From the NCBI RefSeq assembly GCF_000373965.1, contig NZ_KB892863.1, forward strand, positions 186,001 through 250,000: a stretch of 64,000 bases of DNA, read 5' to 3'. This document shows positions 1-7,095 of the stretch, piece after piece. This DNA is from Uliginosibacterium gangwonense DSM 18521. Lineage in GTDB: Bacteria; Pseudomonadota; Gammaproteobacteria; Burkholderiales; Rhodocyclaceae. The position numbers were made by a program, and so were the translations under genes. The notes beneath the pieces were generated by a model. The model had not been told where the DNA came from. It searched no databases and worked only from the letters and a program-made list of their open reading frames with translations. Within the stretch, counting starts at the first letter, position 1. Each line of letters opens with the position of its first letter.

Positions 1-168
1 AATACCAAAATAAGGAGCACAGTAATAGAGCGATCTTCAAGTTGTGCTGCTGTTGTTTGGCGTAAGTGCCTGAGTCTTCTGGTATTTCCTCCCTCATCAT
101 CCCGCTGTCTTGAGCTTCGCCCACAAAGGGCAGGTCCCTTGGTTTTAATTTTTCAGGATATACAAGAC
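1..168 (+). promoter_or_regulatory. Upstream/leader region of the cold-shock gene
   Basis: There is no credible gene here. The last 50 bases before the ATG carry a short GCCC/GGGC hairpin (about 120-134) and a T-rich stretch, followed by AGGA upstream of the start codon. Cold-shock genes usually have a long structured 5' leader, so this is the expected place for one. No firm -35/-10 pair was recognised. Confidence 0.35.
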
Positions 169-375
169 ATGGCAACAGGCATCGTAAAGTGGTTCAATGA
201 TTCTAAAGGTTTTGGCTTCATCACCCCCGATGGTGGTGGCAAGGATCTCTTTGCCCACTTTTCGGCAATTCAAGGTGGTGGTTTCAAGACACTGAAGGAA
301 AATCAACGCGTGACCTTTGATATTGTGAGCGGCCCCAAGGGCGAGCAAGCATCAAACATCCGCGCCGCAGAATAA
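169..375 (+). CDS. Cold-shock protein, CspA family
   Basis: A 68-residue single cold-shock domain protein, the standard length for CspA-type RNA chaperones. These bind single-stranded RNA and DNA in the cytoplasm and melt mRNA structure. Both nucleic-acid-binding motifs are visible: RNP1-like KGFGFI near residue 16 and RNP2-like LFAHFS near residue 30. The ATG at 169 was chosen because the protein then begins MATGIVKWF, as in the family; an in-frame TTG at 139 would add ten unrelated residues. The next gene downstream encodes a second IF-1, but a terminator separates them. Regulation by temperature is family knowledge and is not shown here. Confidence 0.93.
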   Translation: MATGIVKWFNDSKGFGFITPDGGGKDLFAHFSAIQGGGFKTLKENQRVTFDIVSGPKGEQASNIRAAE

Positions 376-459
376 GACGCGTTGCAAGCAAGTATTGGAG
401 GGAGTCCCAGCCTGCAACAAGGCTTTGATTTTGCCCATACTATGCTTGCCAATGAAGGA

Positions 460-488
460 GCCTGGCACCAGCCGGGCTTTTTCTTTTT
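460..488 (+). terminator. Rho-independent terminator after csp
   Basis: A seven-base-pair stem (GCCTGGC with GCCGGGC, one G-U pair, loop ACCA) is followed by a T-rich run TTTTTCTTTTT. It lies 85 bases after the csp stop codon and ahead of infA. Confidence 0.75.
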
Positions 489-623
489 CATTTTGAATCT
501 CTTCCCGCTCTGGCAATCAGAATGCGATCGGCAAGGTGTACAGGTGAGGCATTTCTGCCACCTGCACCGTCGATCCGTTTTCTCGCGGATCGAGACCTGG
601 CTCAAGCAAGGAGCATATAAGAC
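489..623 (+). promoter_or_regulatory. Structured leader of infA
   Basis: No gene is present. Two hairpins are visible: CAGG...CCTG enclosing GGCA/TGCC (541-564), and a perfect CGATCCG/CGGATCG stem (571-592). The bases just before the start (ATAAGACATGGCAA) closely resemble those before csp (ACAAGACATGGCAA), which suggests a related initiation context for the two genes. Confidence 0.4.
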
Positions 624-899
624 ATGGCAAAAGAAGAATTGATCGAAATGAACGGGGTCGTTGATGAGGTTCTGCCTGATTCGCGCTTCCGTGTCACGCT
701 CGAAAACGGACACCAGCTGGTTGCCTATACTTCCGGCAAAATGCGCAAGCACCACATCCGCATTCTTGCTGGAGACAAGGTCTCCCTGGAGTTGTCTCCC
801 TATGATCTGAACAAGGGGCGCATCACGTTCCGCCACATCGAAGGTCGTTCATCAGGCGGTCCTTCCCCCGTTCGGACCCAGGTTCGTCGCTCCCACTGA
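624..899 (+). CDS. infA: Translation initiation factor IF-1 (extended form)
   Basis: A 91-residue S1/OB-fold protein that fits IF-1, which binds the ribosomal A site with IF-2 and IF-3 during initiation. It begins [21 protein letters not shown] and contains the conserved [11 protein letters not shown] segment. Typical IF-1 is 72 residues. This one carries about 18 extra basic, Ser/Pro-rich residues, a form often seen as a second infA copy in betaproteobacteria; the ribosomal-operon copy is not in this window. AAGGAG lies upstream at usable spacing. Pairing with a cold-shock gene suggests a role during cold adaptation, which is inference. Confidence 0.92.
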   Translation: MAKEELIEMNGVVDEVLPDSRFRVTLENGHQLVAYTSGKMRKHHIRILAGDKVSLELSPYDLNKGRITFRHIEGRSSGGPSPVRTQVRRSH

Positions 900-975
900 T
901 TCGGATTGCCTGATGGCAGGATGAGGCGGGTAGAATGTCGGCCCTGATTGCATTTGCGTAAATCACGCCCGATAG

Positions 976-3900
976 ATGTCCGCTCCAGATCTGCTAGACC
1001 TCGTTCTCTCCCGTGATCGCTCCACCTTGCGCCGCGCTTTGCGCGAACTCAAGGGGCCTGCACGCAAGCTGGTTGATCTGCCAGAGGCCTTGCGTGAGCG
1101 TTTTGAGAAGTCGATCGCTACGCGTACAGCCCGGCGTGAAAAACTTCCACGCCCAAGTTTCCCTGCAGCGCTACCCGTCAATCAACGGCGGGAGGAAATT
1201 GCGAAGGCGATTGGCGAACACCAGGTTGTGATCATTTGTGGTGAGACAGGGTCGGGCAAAACCACACAGCTTCCCAAGATTTGTCTGGAACTCGGCCGGG
1301 GTGAATCGGGCCTGATTGGCCATACCCAGCCCCGTCGTCTGGCTGCACGGGCTACCGCTACGCGGATAGCCGAAGAGTTGGGCAGCGAGTTGGGGGACGC
1401 AGTCGGCTTCAAGGTGCGTTTTACTGACCACACCAAAGCCGAGAGTTACATCAAGTTGATGACTGATGGCATCCTGCTTGCGGAGACGCAAGGAGACCCG
1501 ATGCTGTCTGCCTATGACACTTTGATCATTGATGAGGCGCATGAGCGCAGCCTCAATATCGATTTCCTTTTAGGCTATCTGCGCCAACTCTTGCCGCGTC
1601 GGCCCGATCTCAAGGTGATTGTTACCTCTGCTACGCTGGATGCCGAGCGCTTTGCTCAACATTTTGCCAGCCATGGCAAGCCTGCGCCGGTGATTGAAGT
1701 CTCCGGGCGTCTGTATCCCATTGAGCTACGTTACCGCCCTATTGAAGATGAGGAAGAAGCCGAAGCCAAACCCGCGCCACGTGCCGGGGTTCGGATCAAT
1801 ACGGCCAGAAACCGCAATCCCAATCGTGATCTGTATGAGGCGATTGTTGATGCCGTAGCCGAATTGCAACGCGAAGGCCCAGGTGATGTACTGGTTTTTT
1901 TGCCAGGAGAACGCGAGATTCGTGAGGCCGCCGAGGCGTTGCGCAAGGATCTGGTTGGGCACCACGCCCCAGGGGGCGAGATTTTGCCGCTGTTTGCGCG
2001 TCAGTCAGCGCAGGAGCAGATACGGGTGTTTTCCCGCTCAAATGGGCGGCGTGTGATCTTGGCAACCAACGTAGCCGAGACCTCTCTGACTGTGCCCGGT
2101 ATCCGCTATGTGGTTGATGCAGGTTTGGCGCGGGTGAATCGTTATTCGCATCGCAACAAGGTGGAATTGTTGCAGATCGAAAAAATTGCCCAGAGTGCCG
2201 CCAAGCAGCGCGCTGGGCGATGTGGGCGGGTTGAGGATGGAATCTGCATACGTCTGTATGACGAAGAGGACTTCAACCGCCGCGCTGCCCATACCGACCC
2301 GGAGGTGTTGCGCTCATCCCTGGCCGGGGTCATCCTGCGGATGAAGTCGTTACGCTTGGGGGCGGTGGAGGATTTCCCCTTTATCGACGCCCCCAGCCCG
2401 CGCATGATCAGCGATGGCTATCAGCTTCTCAATGAACTGGGCGCTGTTGATGATGACAATGAGCTAACGCCTATCGGGCGAGAGCTGGCCAAGCTGCCGC
2501 TGGACCCCAAGATTGGGCGCATGATTCTGGCCGCTCGGGATCGTGGCGCCTTGCGAGAAGTGTTGGTGATTGCTGCGGCTTTGTCGGTGCAAGACCCACG
2601 TGAGCGTCCGCCTGAGCAGCCCGGCACGGCAGATCAGGCCCACGCACGTTTTCGCACCGCGCCAGAGGAAAAAGGCGATCCACGTAGCGAATTCCTGTGG
2701 TATTGGAATGTGTGGCAGGCCTTCGATCAGGTCTGGAAGCATGAATCTTCCAGTAAGCAAAAGGCATGGTGCAAGCAGCATTTCCTTTCCTGGCTGCGTA
2801 TGCGTGAGTGGCGTGACATTCATGGCCAACTTCACGCCTTGTGTGCTGAACATGGGTGGAAGGAAAGTGACAAAACCGCAAGTTATGAAGACATCCACAA
2901 AGCGCTGCTGAGCGGTTTGCTGGGGCATATCGGGGTCAAGATTGAAGATGCTAGCGGGCCGTTTGTCGGCGCCTATCAGGGCGCGCGTGGCATCAAGTTC
3001 TGGCCGCATCCTGGTTCCTTCATGGCCAAGCGTGCAGGCAAATGGTTGATTGCGGCGGAATTGATCGATACCTCTCGGCTATATGCCCGATGCGTTGCCA
3101 AGATTGAACCGGAATGGCTTGAGGAAGTGGGCGCCCACCTGCTGCGCAAGAGTGTATATGAGCCGCATTGGGAAAAAGCCAAGGGGGCGGTACGGGCCTG
3201 GGAGCGTGGTGTGTTGCACGGTATTACCCTGTATGCCCGTCGCGCATGCGGGTATGACAAGGAAGATCCTGCTCTGTGCCGCACGCTATTGATCCGGGAT
3301 GGTCTGGTGCAGGGTGAAATCGATGAAACTTTTGCACGGAATATGCCGTTTTTCGTGCATAACCGGCGTCTAATTGCGGAAATTGAGCGTCTGGAACAGA
3401 AGATGCGCCGCCCCGATCTGCTTGTCGACGAAGCCTTGATCGAGGCTTTCTATGACGCGCAGATTCCTGTCGAAGTTATGGATCTCCGCTCCTTTGAAGT
3501 GTGGCGTAAACAGGCGGAACGCAAGGAGCCCAAGTGTTTGCACCTTGAGCGCGAACAATTGATGCGCCATGAGGCGGCGGGCGCGACGAGTGACAAATTC
3601 CCCGCCAGCCTGGAAGTGATGGGGCAAAAGCTACGCCTGAGCTATGTGCATGAGCCTAAGGAAGCCGATGACGGCGTCACGATGACGGTGCCCGTGGCCA
3701 TGCTGAACCAAGTGCCAGGCAACCGTTGCGAATGGCTGGTGCCGGGGATGCTAGAAGACAAGGTTGTTGCCTTGCTCAAGACTGTTCCCCAGAAGCATCG
3801 TCATCGCTTGCAGCCGATTTCCGAGAGTACGCAGGATTTTCTCGCTGCGGTGGCGGAGGCGGTGTATTCGCAAGACGAGCCATTGGCGCGAGCGCTGCAG

Positions 3901-5097
3901 CGCTTCGTGGAGGACCGCGTCAGCCTGAAGTTGGAGCTTGCCAGCTTCCGGGCCGAGAACCTCAACCCGCATTTCTTCATGAATTTCCGCGTCATTGATG
4001 AGCATGGGCGGGTGTTGGGGCAATCACGCAATCTGGCTGAATTGCGTATGCAGCTCAAAGATCAGGTTGCTGCTGCTTTCCGTGCCGCCCAAGTGGAAGG
4101 ATCACTGGGCGCACAACTGGCGGCGCTGAACCTCAAGACGGAGGGGGCGGCGCCAGAGCAAAGCAAAGTGGGAGACTCCAGAAACGGCCATCGTTCGGAG
4201 CCTTCAAACAAGTTGGAAGCCGCGCCTATTTCTGCTCCCACCCCATTGAGCGGGCTGACCGCCTGGAGCTTCGGCGAGCTGCCGGAATTGCTGGAGGTGA
4301 AAGTGGGCAACCGCAGCCTGATCGGATTCCCCGCGCTGCAAGATGACGGCAACTCGGTCAGCCTGTGTCCATGCGATACCGAAGACGAAGCTGCACGCGT
4401 ACATCGTAAAGGCTTGGTACGCCTGTTCGCGCTGAACCTCAAGGATCAGGTCAAGGCAGTTGAGCGCCTGCCCGGTTTGCGTGAGCTGGCTTTGCAGTTC
4501 ATGCCCTTTGGTAGCGATGCTGAACTCAAGGCCTACTTGGTGGAGGCTACCCTGGTCCGCACCTGTTTGCTTGCCCCCTTGCCAAAGGATCAGGCCAGCT
4601 TTGAGCAACGTGCGCAGGAAGCCAAAACACGCATTAGTCTGGTTGCCCAGGAACTGATGCGTTTGACTACAACGTTACTGGGCGAGCACGCTGCATTGCA
4701 AAAACGCTTTGCCAATCTTAAGGGTTTTCCCGAGGTGCTGACAGATTTGCAAGGGCAGATTGGCAAGCTCCTGCCCAAGAATTTCCTGGTGTTCTGGCCG
4801 TTTGAACGTTTGGCGCATTTCCAGCGCTATTTGAAGGCGGCCAATGTGCGTATCGAGAAACTCCGCGCCAACCCCAGCCGTGATGCTCAGTTGATGGCTG
4901 ACTGGAAATCCCTGGCGGGCCCGTGGGAGCGAGAATGGCTGGCCAAACAGAAGGCAGGCGTGCTGGACACACAACTGGAAGAATTCCGTTGGTTGCTTGA
5001 AGAGTTGCGTGTCGGGCTTTTTGCCCAGGAACTCAAGACGCCGATGCCCGTGAGTGTGAAACGCCTGCAAAAAATCTGGGATGCCCGGCCACGATAA
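976..5097 (+). CDS. hrpA: ATP-dependent RNA helicase HrpA
   Basis: A 1373-residue DEAH-box helicase, close to the E. coli HrpA length of 1300. Walker A GETGSGKT is at residues 89-96 and the DEAH box at 186-189, followed by SAT (motif III) and the QRAGRCGR motif VI. The C-terminal half carries the helicase-associated and OB-fold regions and the long HrpA-specific tail, so this is not the shorter HrpB. HrpA unwinds RNA, and in E. coli it rescues stalled ribosomes and processes mRNA. There is no strong Shine-Dalgarno at the ATG. It is probably monocistronic, ending at the hairpin at 5107. Confidence 0.95.
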   Translation: MSAPDLLDLVLSRDRSTLRRALRELKGPARKLVDLPEALRERFEKSIATRTARREKLPRPSFPAALPVNQRREEIAKAIGEHQVVIICGETGSGKTTQLPKICLELGRGESGLIGHTQPRRLAARATATRIAEELGSELGDAVGFKVRFTDHTKAESYIKLMTDGILLAETQGDPMLSAYDTLIIDEAHERSLNIDFLLGYLRQLLPRRPDLKVIVTSATLDAERFAQHFASHGKPAPVIEVSGRLYPIELRYRPIEDEEEAEAKPAPRAGVRINTARNRNPNRDLYEAIVDAVAELQREGPGDVLVFLPGEREIREAAEALRKDLVGHHAPGGEILPLFARQSAQEQIRVFSRSNGRRVILATNVAETSLTVPGIRYVVDAGLARVNRYSHRNKVELLQIEKIAQSAAKQRAGRCGRVEDGICIRLYDEEDFNRRAAHTDPEVLRSSLAGVILRMKSLRLGAVEDFPFIDAPSPRMISDGYQLLNELGAVDDDNELTPIGRELAKLPLDPKIGRMILAARDRGALREVLVIAAALSVQDPRERPPEQPGTADQAHARFRTAPEEKGDPRSEFLWYWNVWQAFDQVWKHESSSKQKAWCKQHFLSWLRMREWRDIHGQLHALCAEHGWKESDKTASYEDIHKALLSGLLGHIGVKIEDASGPFVGAYQGARGIKFWPHPGSFMAKRAGKWLIAAELIDTSRLYARCVAKIEPEWLEEVGAHLLRKSVYEPHWEKAKGAVRAWERGVLHGITLYARRACGYDKEDPALCRTLLIRDGLVQGEIDETFARNMPFFVHNRRLIAEIERLEQKMRRPDLLVDEALIEAFYDAQIPVEVMDLRSFEVWRKQAERKEPKCLHLEREQLMRHEAAGATSDKFPASLEVMGQKLRLSYVHEPKEADDGVTMTVPVAMLNQVPGNRCEWLVPGMLEDKVVALLKTVPQKHRHRLQPISESTQDFLAAVAEAVYSQDEPLARALQRFVEDRVSLKLELASFRAENLNPHFFMNFRVIDEHGRVLGQSRNLAELRMQLKDQVAAAFRAAQVEGSLGAQLAALNLKTEGAAPEQSKVGDSRNGHRSEPSNKLEAAPISAPTPLSGLTAWSFGELPELLEVKVGNRSLIGFPALQDDGNSVSLCPCDTEDEAARVHRKGLVRLFALNLKDQVKAVERLPGLRELALQFMPFGSDAELKAYLVEATLVRTCLLAPLPKDQASFEQRAQEAKTRISLVAQELMRLTTTLLGEHAALQKRFANLKGFPEVLTDLQGQIGKLLPKNFLVFWPFERLAHFQRYLKAANVRIEKLRANPSRDAQLMADWKSLAGPWEREWLAKQKAGVLDTQLEEFRWLLEELRVGLFAQELKTPMPVSVKRLQKIWDARPR

Positions 5098-5106
5098 ATC
5101 AGGGAA

Positions 5107-5135
5107 GGTGGAGAGCTTTGCCAGCGCTCTCCACC
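5107..5135. terminator. Bidirectional terminator hairpin after hrpA
   Basis: A perfect ten-base-pair stem GGTGGAGAGC / GCTCTCCACC with a nine-base loop sits between the convergent hrpA and EF-hand-like genes. The T-run on the plus side is short (CTTTT after a GC step), so termination strength is uncertain. Confidence 0.6.
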
Positions 5136-5143
5136 CGCGGCTT

Positions 5144-6145
5144 TTACACGACCATGTCGACCTGCTGGATAGTCCTGGCCTCACCGGATTCTGTCAGGAA
5201 GACCCCGGTGGCACGCACATTGCCCAATTCCTTGCCCCCTTCTTTGATCGTGTAGGGCGTTGCGCTATTTTGCAGGGCTATGGCGCCAACGCCTGCATTA
5301 GCGAGTGACTCCATGGTGCCGCCAGGATTCCATACGGCAAGTTGCGAGTACGCTGCGTCATTCTCGTCGATCCAGCCGTTATGGTCCGAGTCTAGTTGGC
5401 TCAAATCACTGAAACCATTCCCACTGCTTGGGCCGAACAGCTCACTGCCGTTGTCAATCTTGCCATTATGGTTACGGTCGAGCACCAAGTAGGCACTTCC
5501 CGAGGCAAGCGTGGCAAGTTTTTCTTTGCTGCCATCTGAATTGAGATCGAACGCGACGCTGTTGCCCGTTAGTCTGACCTGATCGGTGGAGAGGTTTAGC
5601 ACGAGCGGGTCTTTGCTCTTGGGGGCATTGGTTGCATCGAAGCTGCTTGAGATTTCAGTGCGTTCATAACGCTGCATCATCAAGCCTACATCGAAACTGA
5701 TGGAGCGCCCGTCGGCAGTCGTGACATTGCCTTTTGCCTGATAGCTGGTCTGTTGCACCTCTTCATGGACGGAGGTGGATGAAAAATGGATGGACCACTC
5801 CGTGCTGGGCGTAGTGCTTGTGGGTGCTGTACTTTGGGCTGCCTGCGTTGAGTTATTTTCTCCCTGCACGTCCGATAGATTGATGATCTTGATTTTATGA
5901 CCAGTTAGTTTCTCGATGACAGCAATCAATAGGCTCAGGCGCGGGTCCATAGTGTCGTTCGCCTGTTGACTGCTCAATGCGGTGGAAGATAGGCTGACAA
6001 GTGTTGAAGCCTCTGCATTGCTATTGGGTGAAGCCGTGCTGCTGTTGGGGGTACGGACAGATATTTCGAGCTCATGTTCCTGAGTGGAACGTGTGTAGGC
6101 ATAGCTGCTGCTCTGCATCTGCAGCATGGAATCAGTGATTTTCAT
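5144..6145 (-). CDS. EF-hand-like calcium-binding protein of unknown role
   Basis: A 333-residue protein with a low-complexity Ser/Thr/Asn-rich N-terminal half. The C-terminal third holds three DxDxDG-type loops: DLNSDGSKEK, DRNHNGKIDNG and DSDHNGWIDEND. These resemble EF-hand or VCBS-type calcium loops found in many proteobacterial proteins often annotated as EF-hand or hemolysin-type. No signal peptide is apparent. The ATG at 6145 has a good AAGGAG seven bases upstream; the frame stays open further upstream but has no ribosome-binding site. The function is not known, and surface or secreted use is only a guess. Confidence 0.6.
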   Translation of the reverse strand: MKITDSMLQMQSSSYAYTRSTQEHELEISVRTPNSSTASPNSNAEASTLVSLSSTALSSQQANDTMDPRLSLLIAVIEKLTGHKIKIINLSDVQGENNSTQAAQSTAPTSTTPSTEWSIHFSSTSVHEEVQQTSYQAKGNVTTADGRSISFDVGLMMQRYERTEISSSFDATNAPKSKDPLVLNLSTDQVRLTGNSVAFDLNSDGSKEKLATLASGSAYLVLDRNHNGKIDNGSELFGPSSGNGFSDLSQLDSDHNGWIDENDAAYSQLAVWNPGGTMESLANAGVGAIALQNSATPYTIKEGGKELGNVRATGVFLTESGEARTIQQVDMVV

Positions 6146-6441
6146 GCGTTTCTCCTTCGGCTCTCTGCAATACAGGCCGGTTTGTACCTGTAATACCGAC
6201 AGACCAAAGGCATCCTTGAATTCCTGATGGGGGGATACTGCCCTGCGTGGCACCGGGCGCCGGTGTGAGAGAAGGCTTCCGCAAACTTGCCAATGGGGCG
6301 GAGCCGTTTCATTTCCTGCCACAAAAACTGGGTGAAGTTTGAATTTGTGTTGAAAAGTCAAGTCAGCCCCTAAAGTTTTGCCTGTACTGCGCCGAAAACA
6401 GCTACATCGCCGCCGTAACCACCGATAGATGGAGGTATGAA
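6146..6441. other. Divergent intergenic region
   Basis: This 296-base gap lies between the divergent EF-hand-like and AP2-domain genes and should hold both promoters. Reading on the minus strand there is a long GC-rich, structured leader (for example GGCGCC/CCGGTGCC near 6255) before the EF-hand gene. No known riboswitch could be matched. Confidence 0.3.
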
Positions 6442-6966
6442 GTGAGCCGAGGCAGTGTGTACGGAATCAGTAGGGTAGACAACGAGGTCAGCCGCACCCA
6501 TGGCTGGCTTGTAACTGTGCAGCGACGCGGCGTGATCTTCCGCAAGCACTTTAGTGACGGGGTTCATGGGGGCAAGCAGAAATCTTTCATTGCCGCCAAA
6601 AGCTACCGCGACGAGGTGATTGCCAAGAACCCCCCGTTCTCTATGCGCGAATATTCCAACATCGTCAAAAAGAACAACCGTTCTGGTGTCGTCGGGGTAT
6701 GCCGGTATTGTGCCTCGGAAACTCGTGACCTGCCGGAAGAAAAACAGCGCTGGTTTTGGGTGGCATCCTGGCCGCTACCCGATGGCCGACGCAAACGGGT
6801 CAAATTCTCCGTCAAGAAATACGGAGAAGAGGGTGCATTCAAAATGGCACTCAAAGCGCGTAAAGATGCCCTGAAGGGCTTGGATGGCGAGTTTGATCCT
6901 GGCGCGGTTCGCCGCAAACCCACTCGCAGCCGCAAAACAGAGGGTAGCCGCAAGGCTGTCCATTGA
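6442..6966 (+). CDS. AP2-domain protein
   Basis: A 174-residue basic protein. Residues of roughly 77-150 match the bacterial AP2/ERF-like domain: SGVVGVCRY, an aromatic WFWVASW strand, then a KRVKFS strand followed by a helix. The first half (SVYGISRV...GWLVTVQRRG...RKHFSD) looks like a second, weaker AP2-like unit, making a possible tandem. Bacterial AP2 domains bind DNA, often next to HNH nucleases, but no nuclease motif is seen here. The start is GTG at 6442, six bases after GGAGG; the nearby ATG at 6437 runs into a stop at once. A mobile-element origin is possible. The specific role is unknown. Confidence 0.65.
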   Translation: MSRGSVYGISRVDNEVSRTHGWLVTVQRRGVIFRKHFSDGVHGGKQKSFIAAKSYRDEVIAKNPPFSMREYSNIVKKNNRSGVVGVCRYCASETRDLPEEKQRWFWVASWPLPDGRRKRVKFSVKKYGEEGAFKMALKARKDALKGLDGEFDPGAVRRKPTRSRKTEGSRKAVH

Positions 6967-6996
6967 GCGCCGTGTGTGAGTGACGAGGAGTGAGTT

Positions 6997-7027
6997 GGCG
7001 CAGCCTTCTGCAAAGGCTGCGCCTTTT
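6997..7027 (+). terminator. Rho-independent terminator after the AP2 gene
   Basis: A perfect nine-base-pair stem GGCGCAGCC / GGCTGCGCC with a nine-base loop is followed by TTTT on the plus strand. It lies between convergent genes and may also slow transcripts from nasA. Confidence 0.8.
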
Positions 7028-7095
7028 CGATTTGGGCAATCCGCTCTTCAAGCGCCAGAACAATACAAGCAATCGGGTGCGCGTTCGTTCGAGTT

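Noticed and set aside
6146-6441. Possible c-di-GMP (GEMM-I) riboswitch in the divergent leader
   Set aside because: GTAACC/ACCGAT-like fragments are present, but the conserved tetraloop-receptor core and spacing could not be found on either strand.
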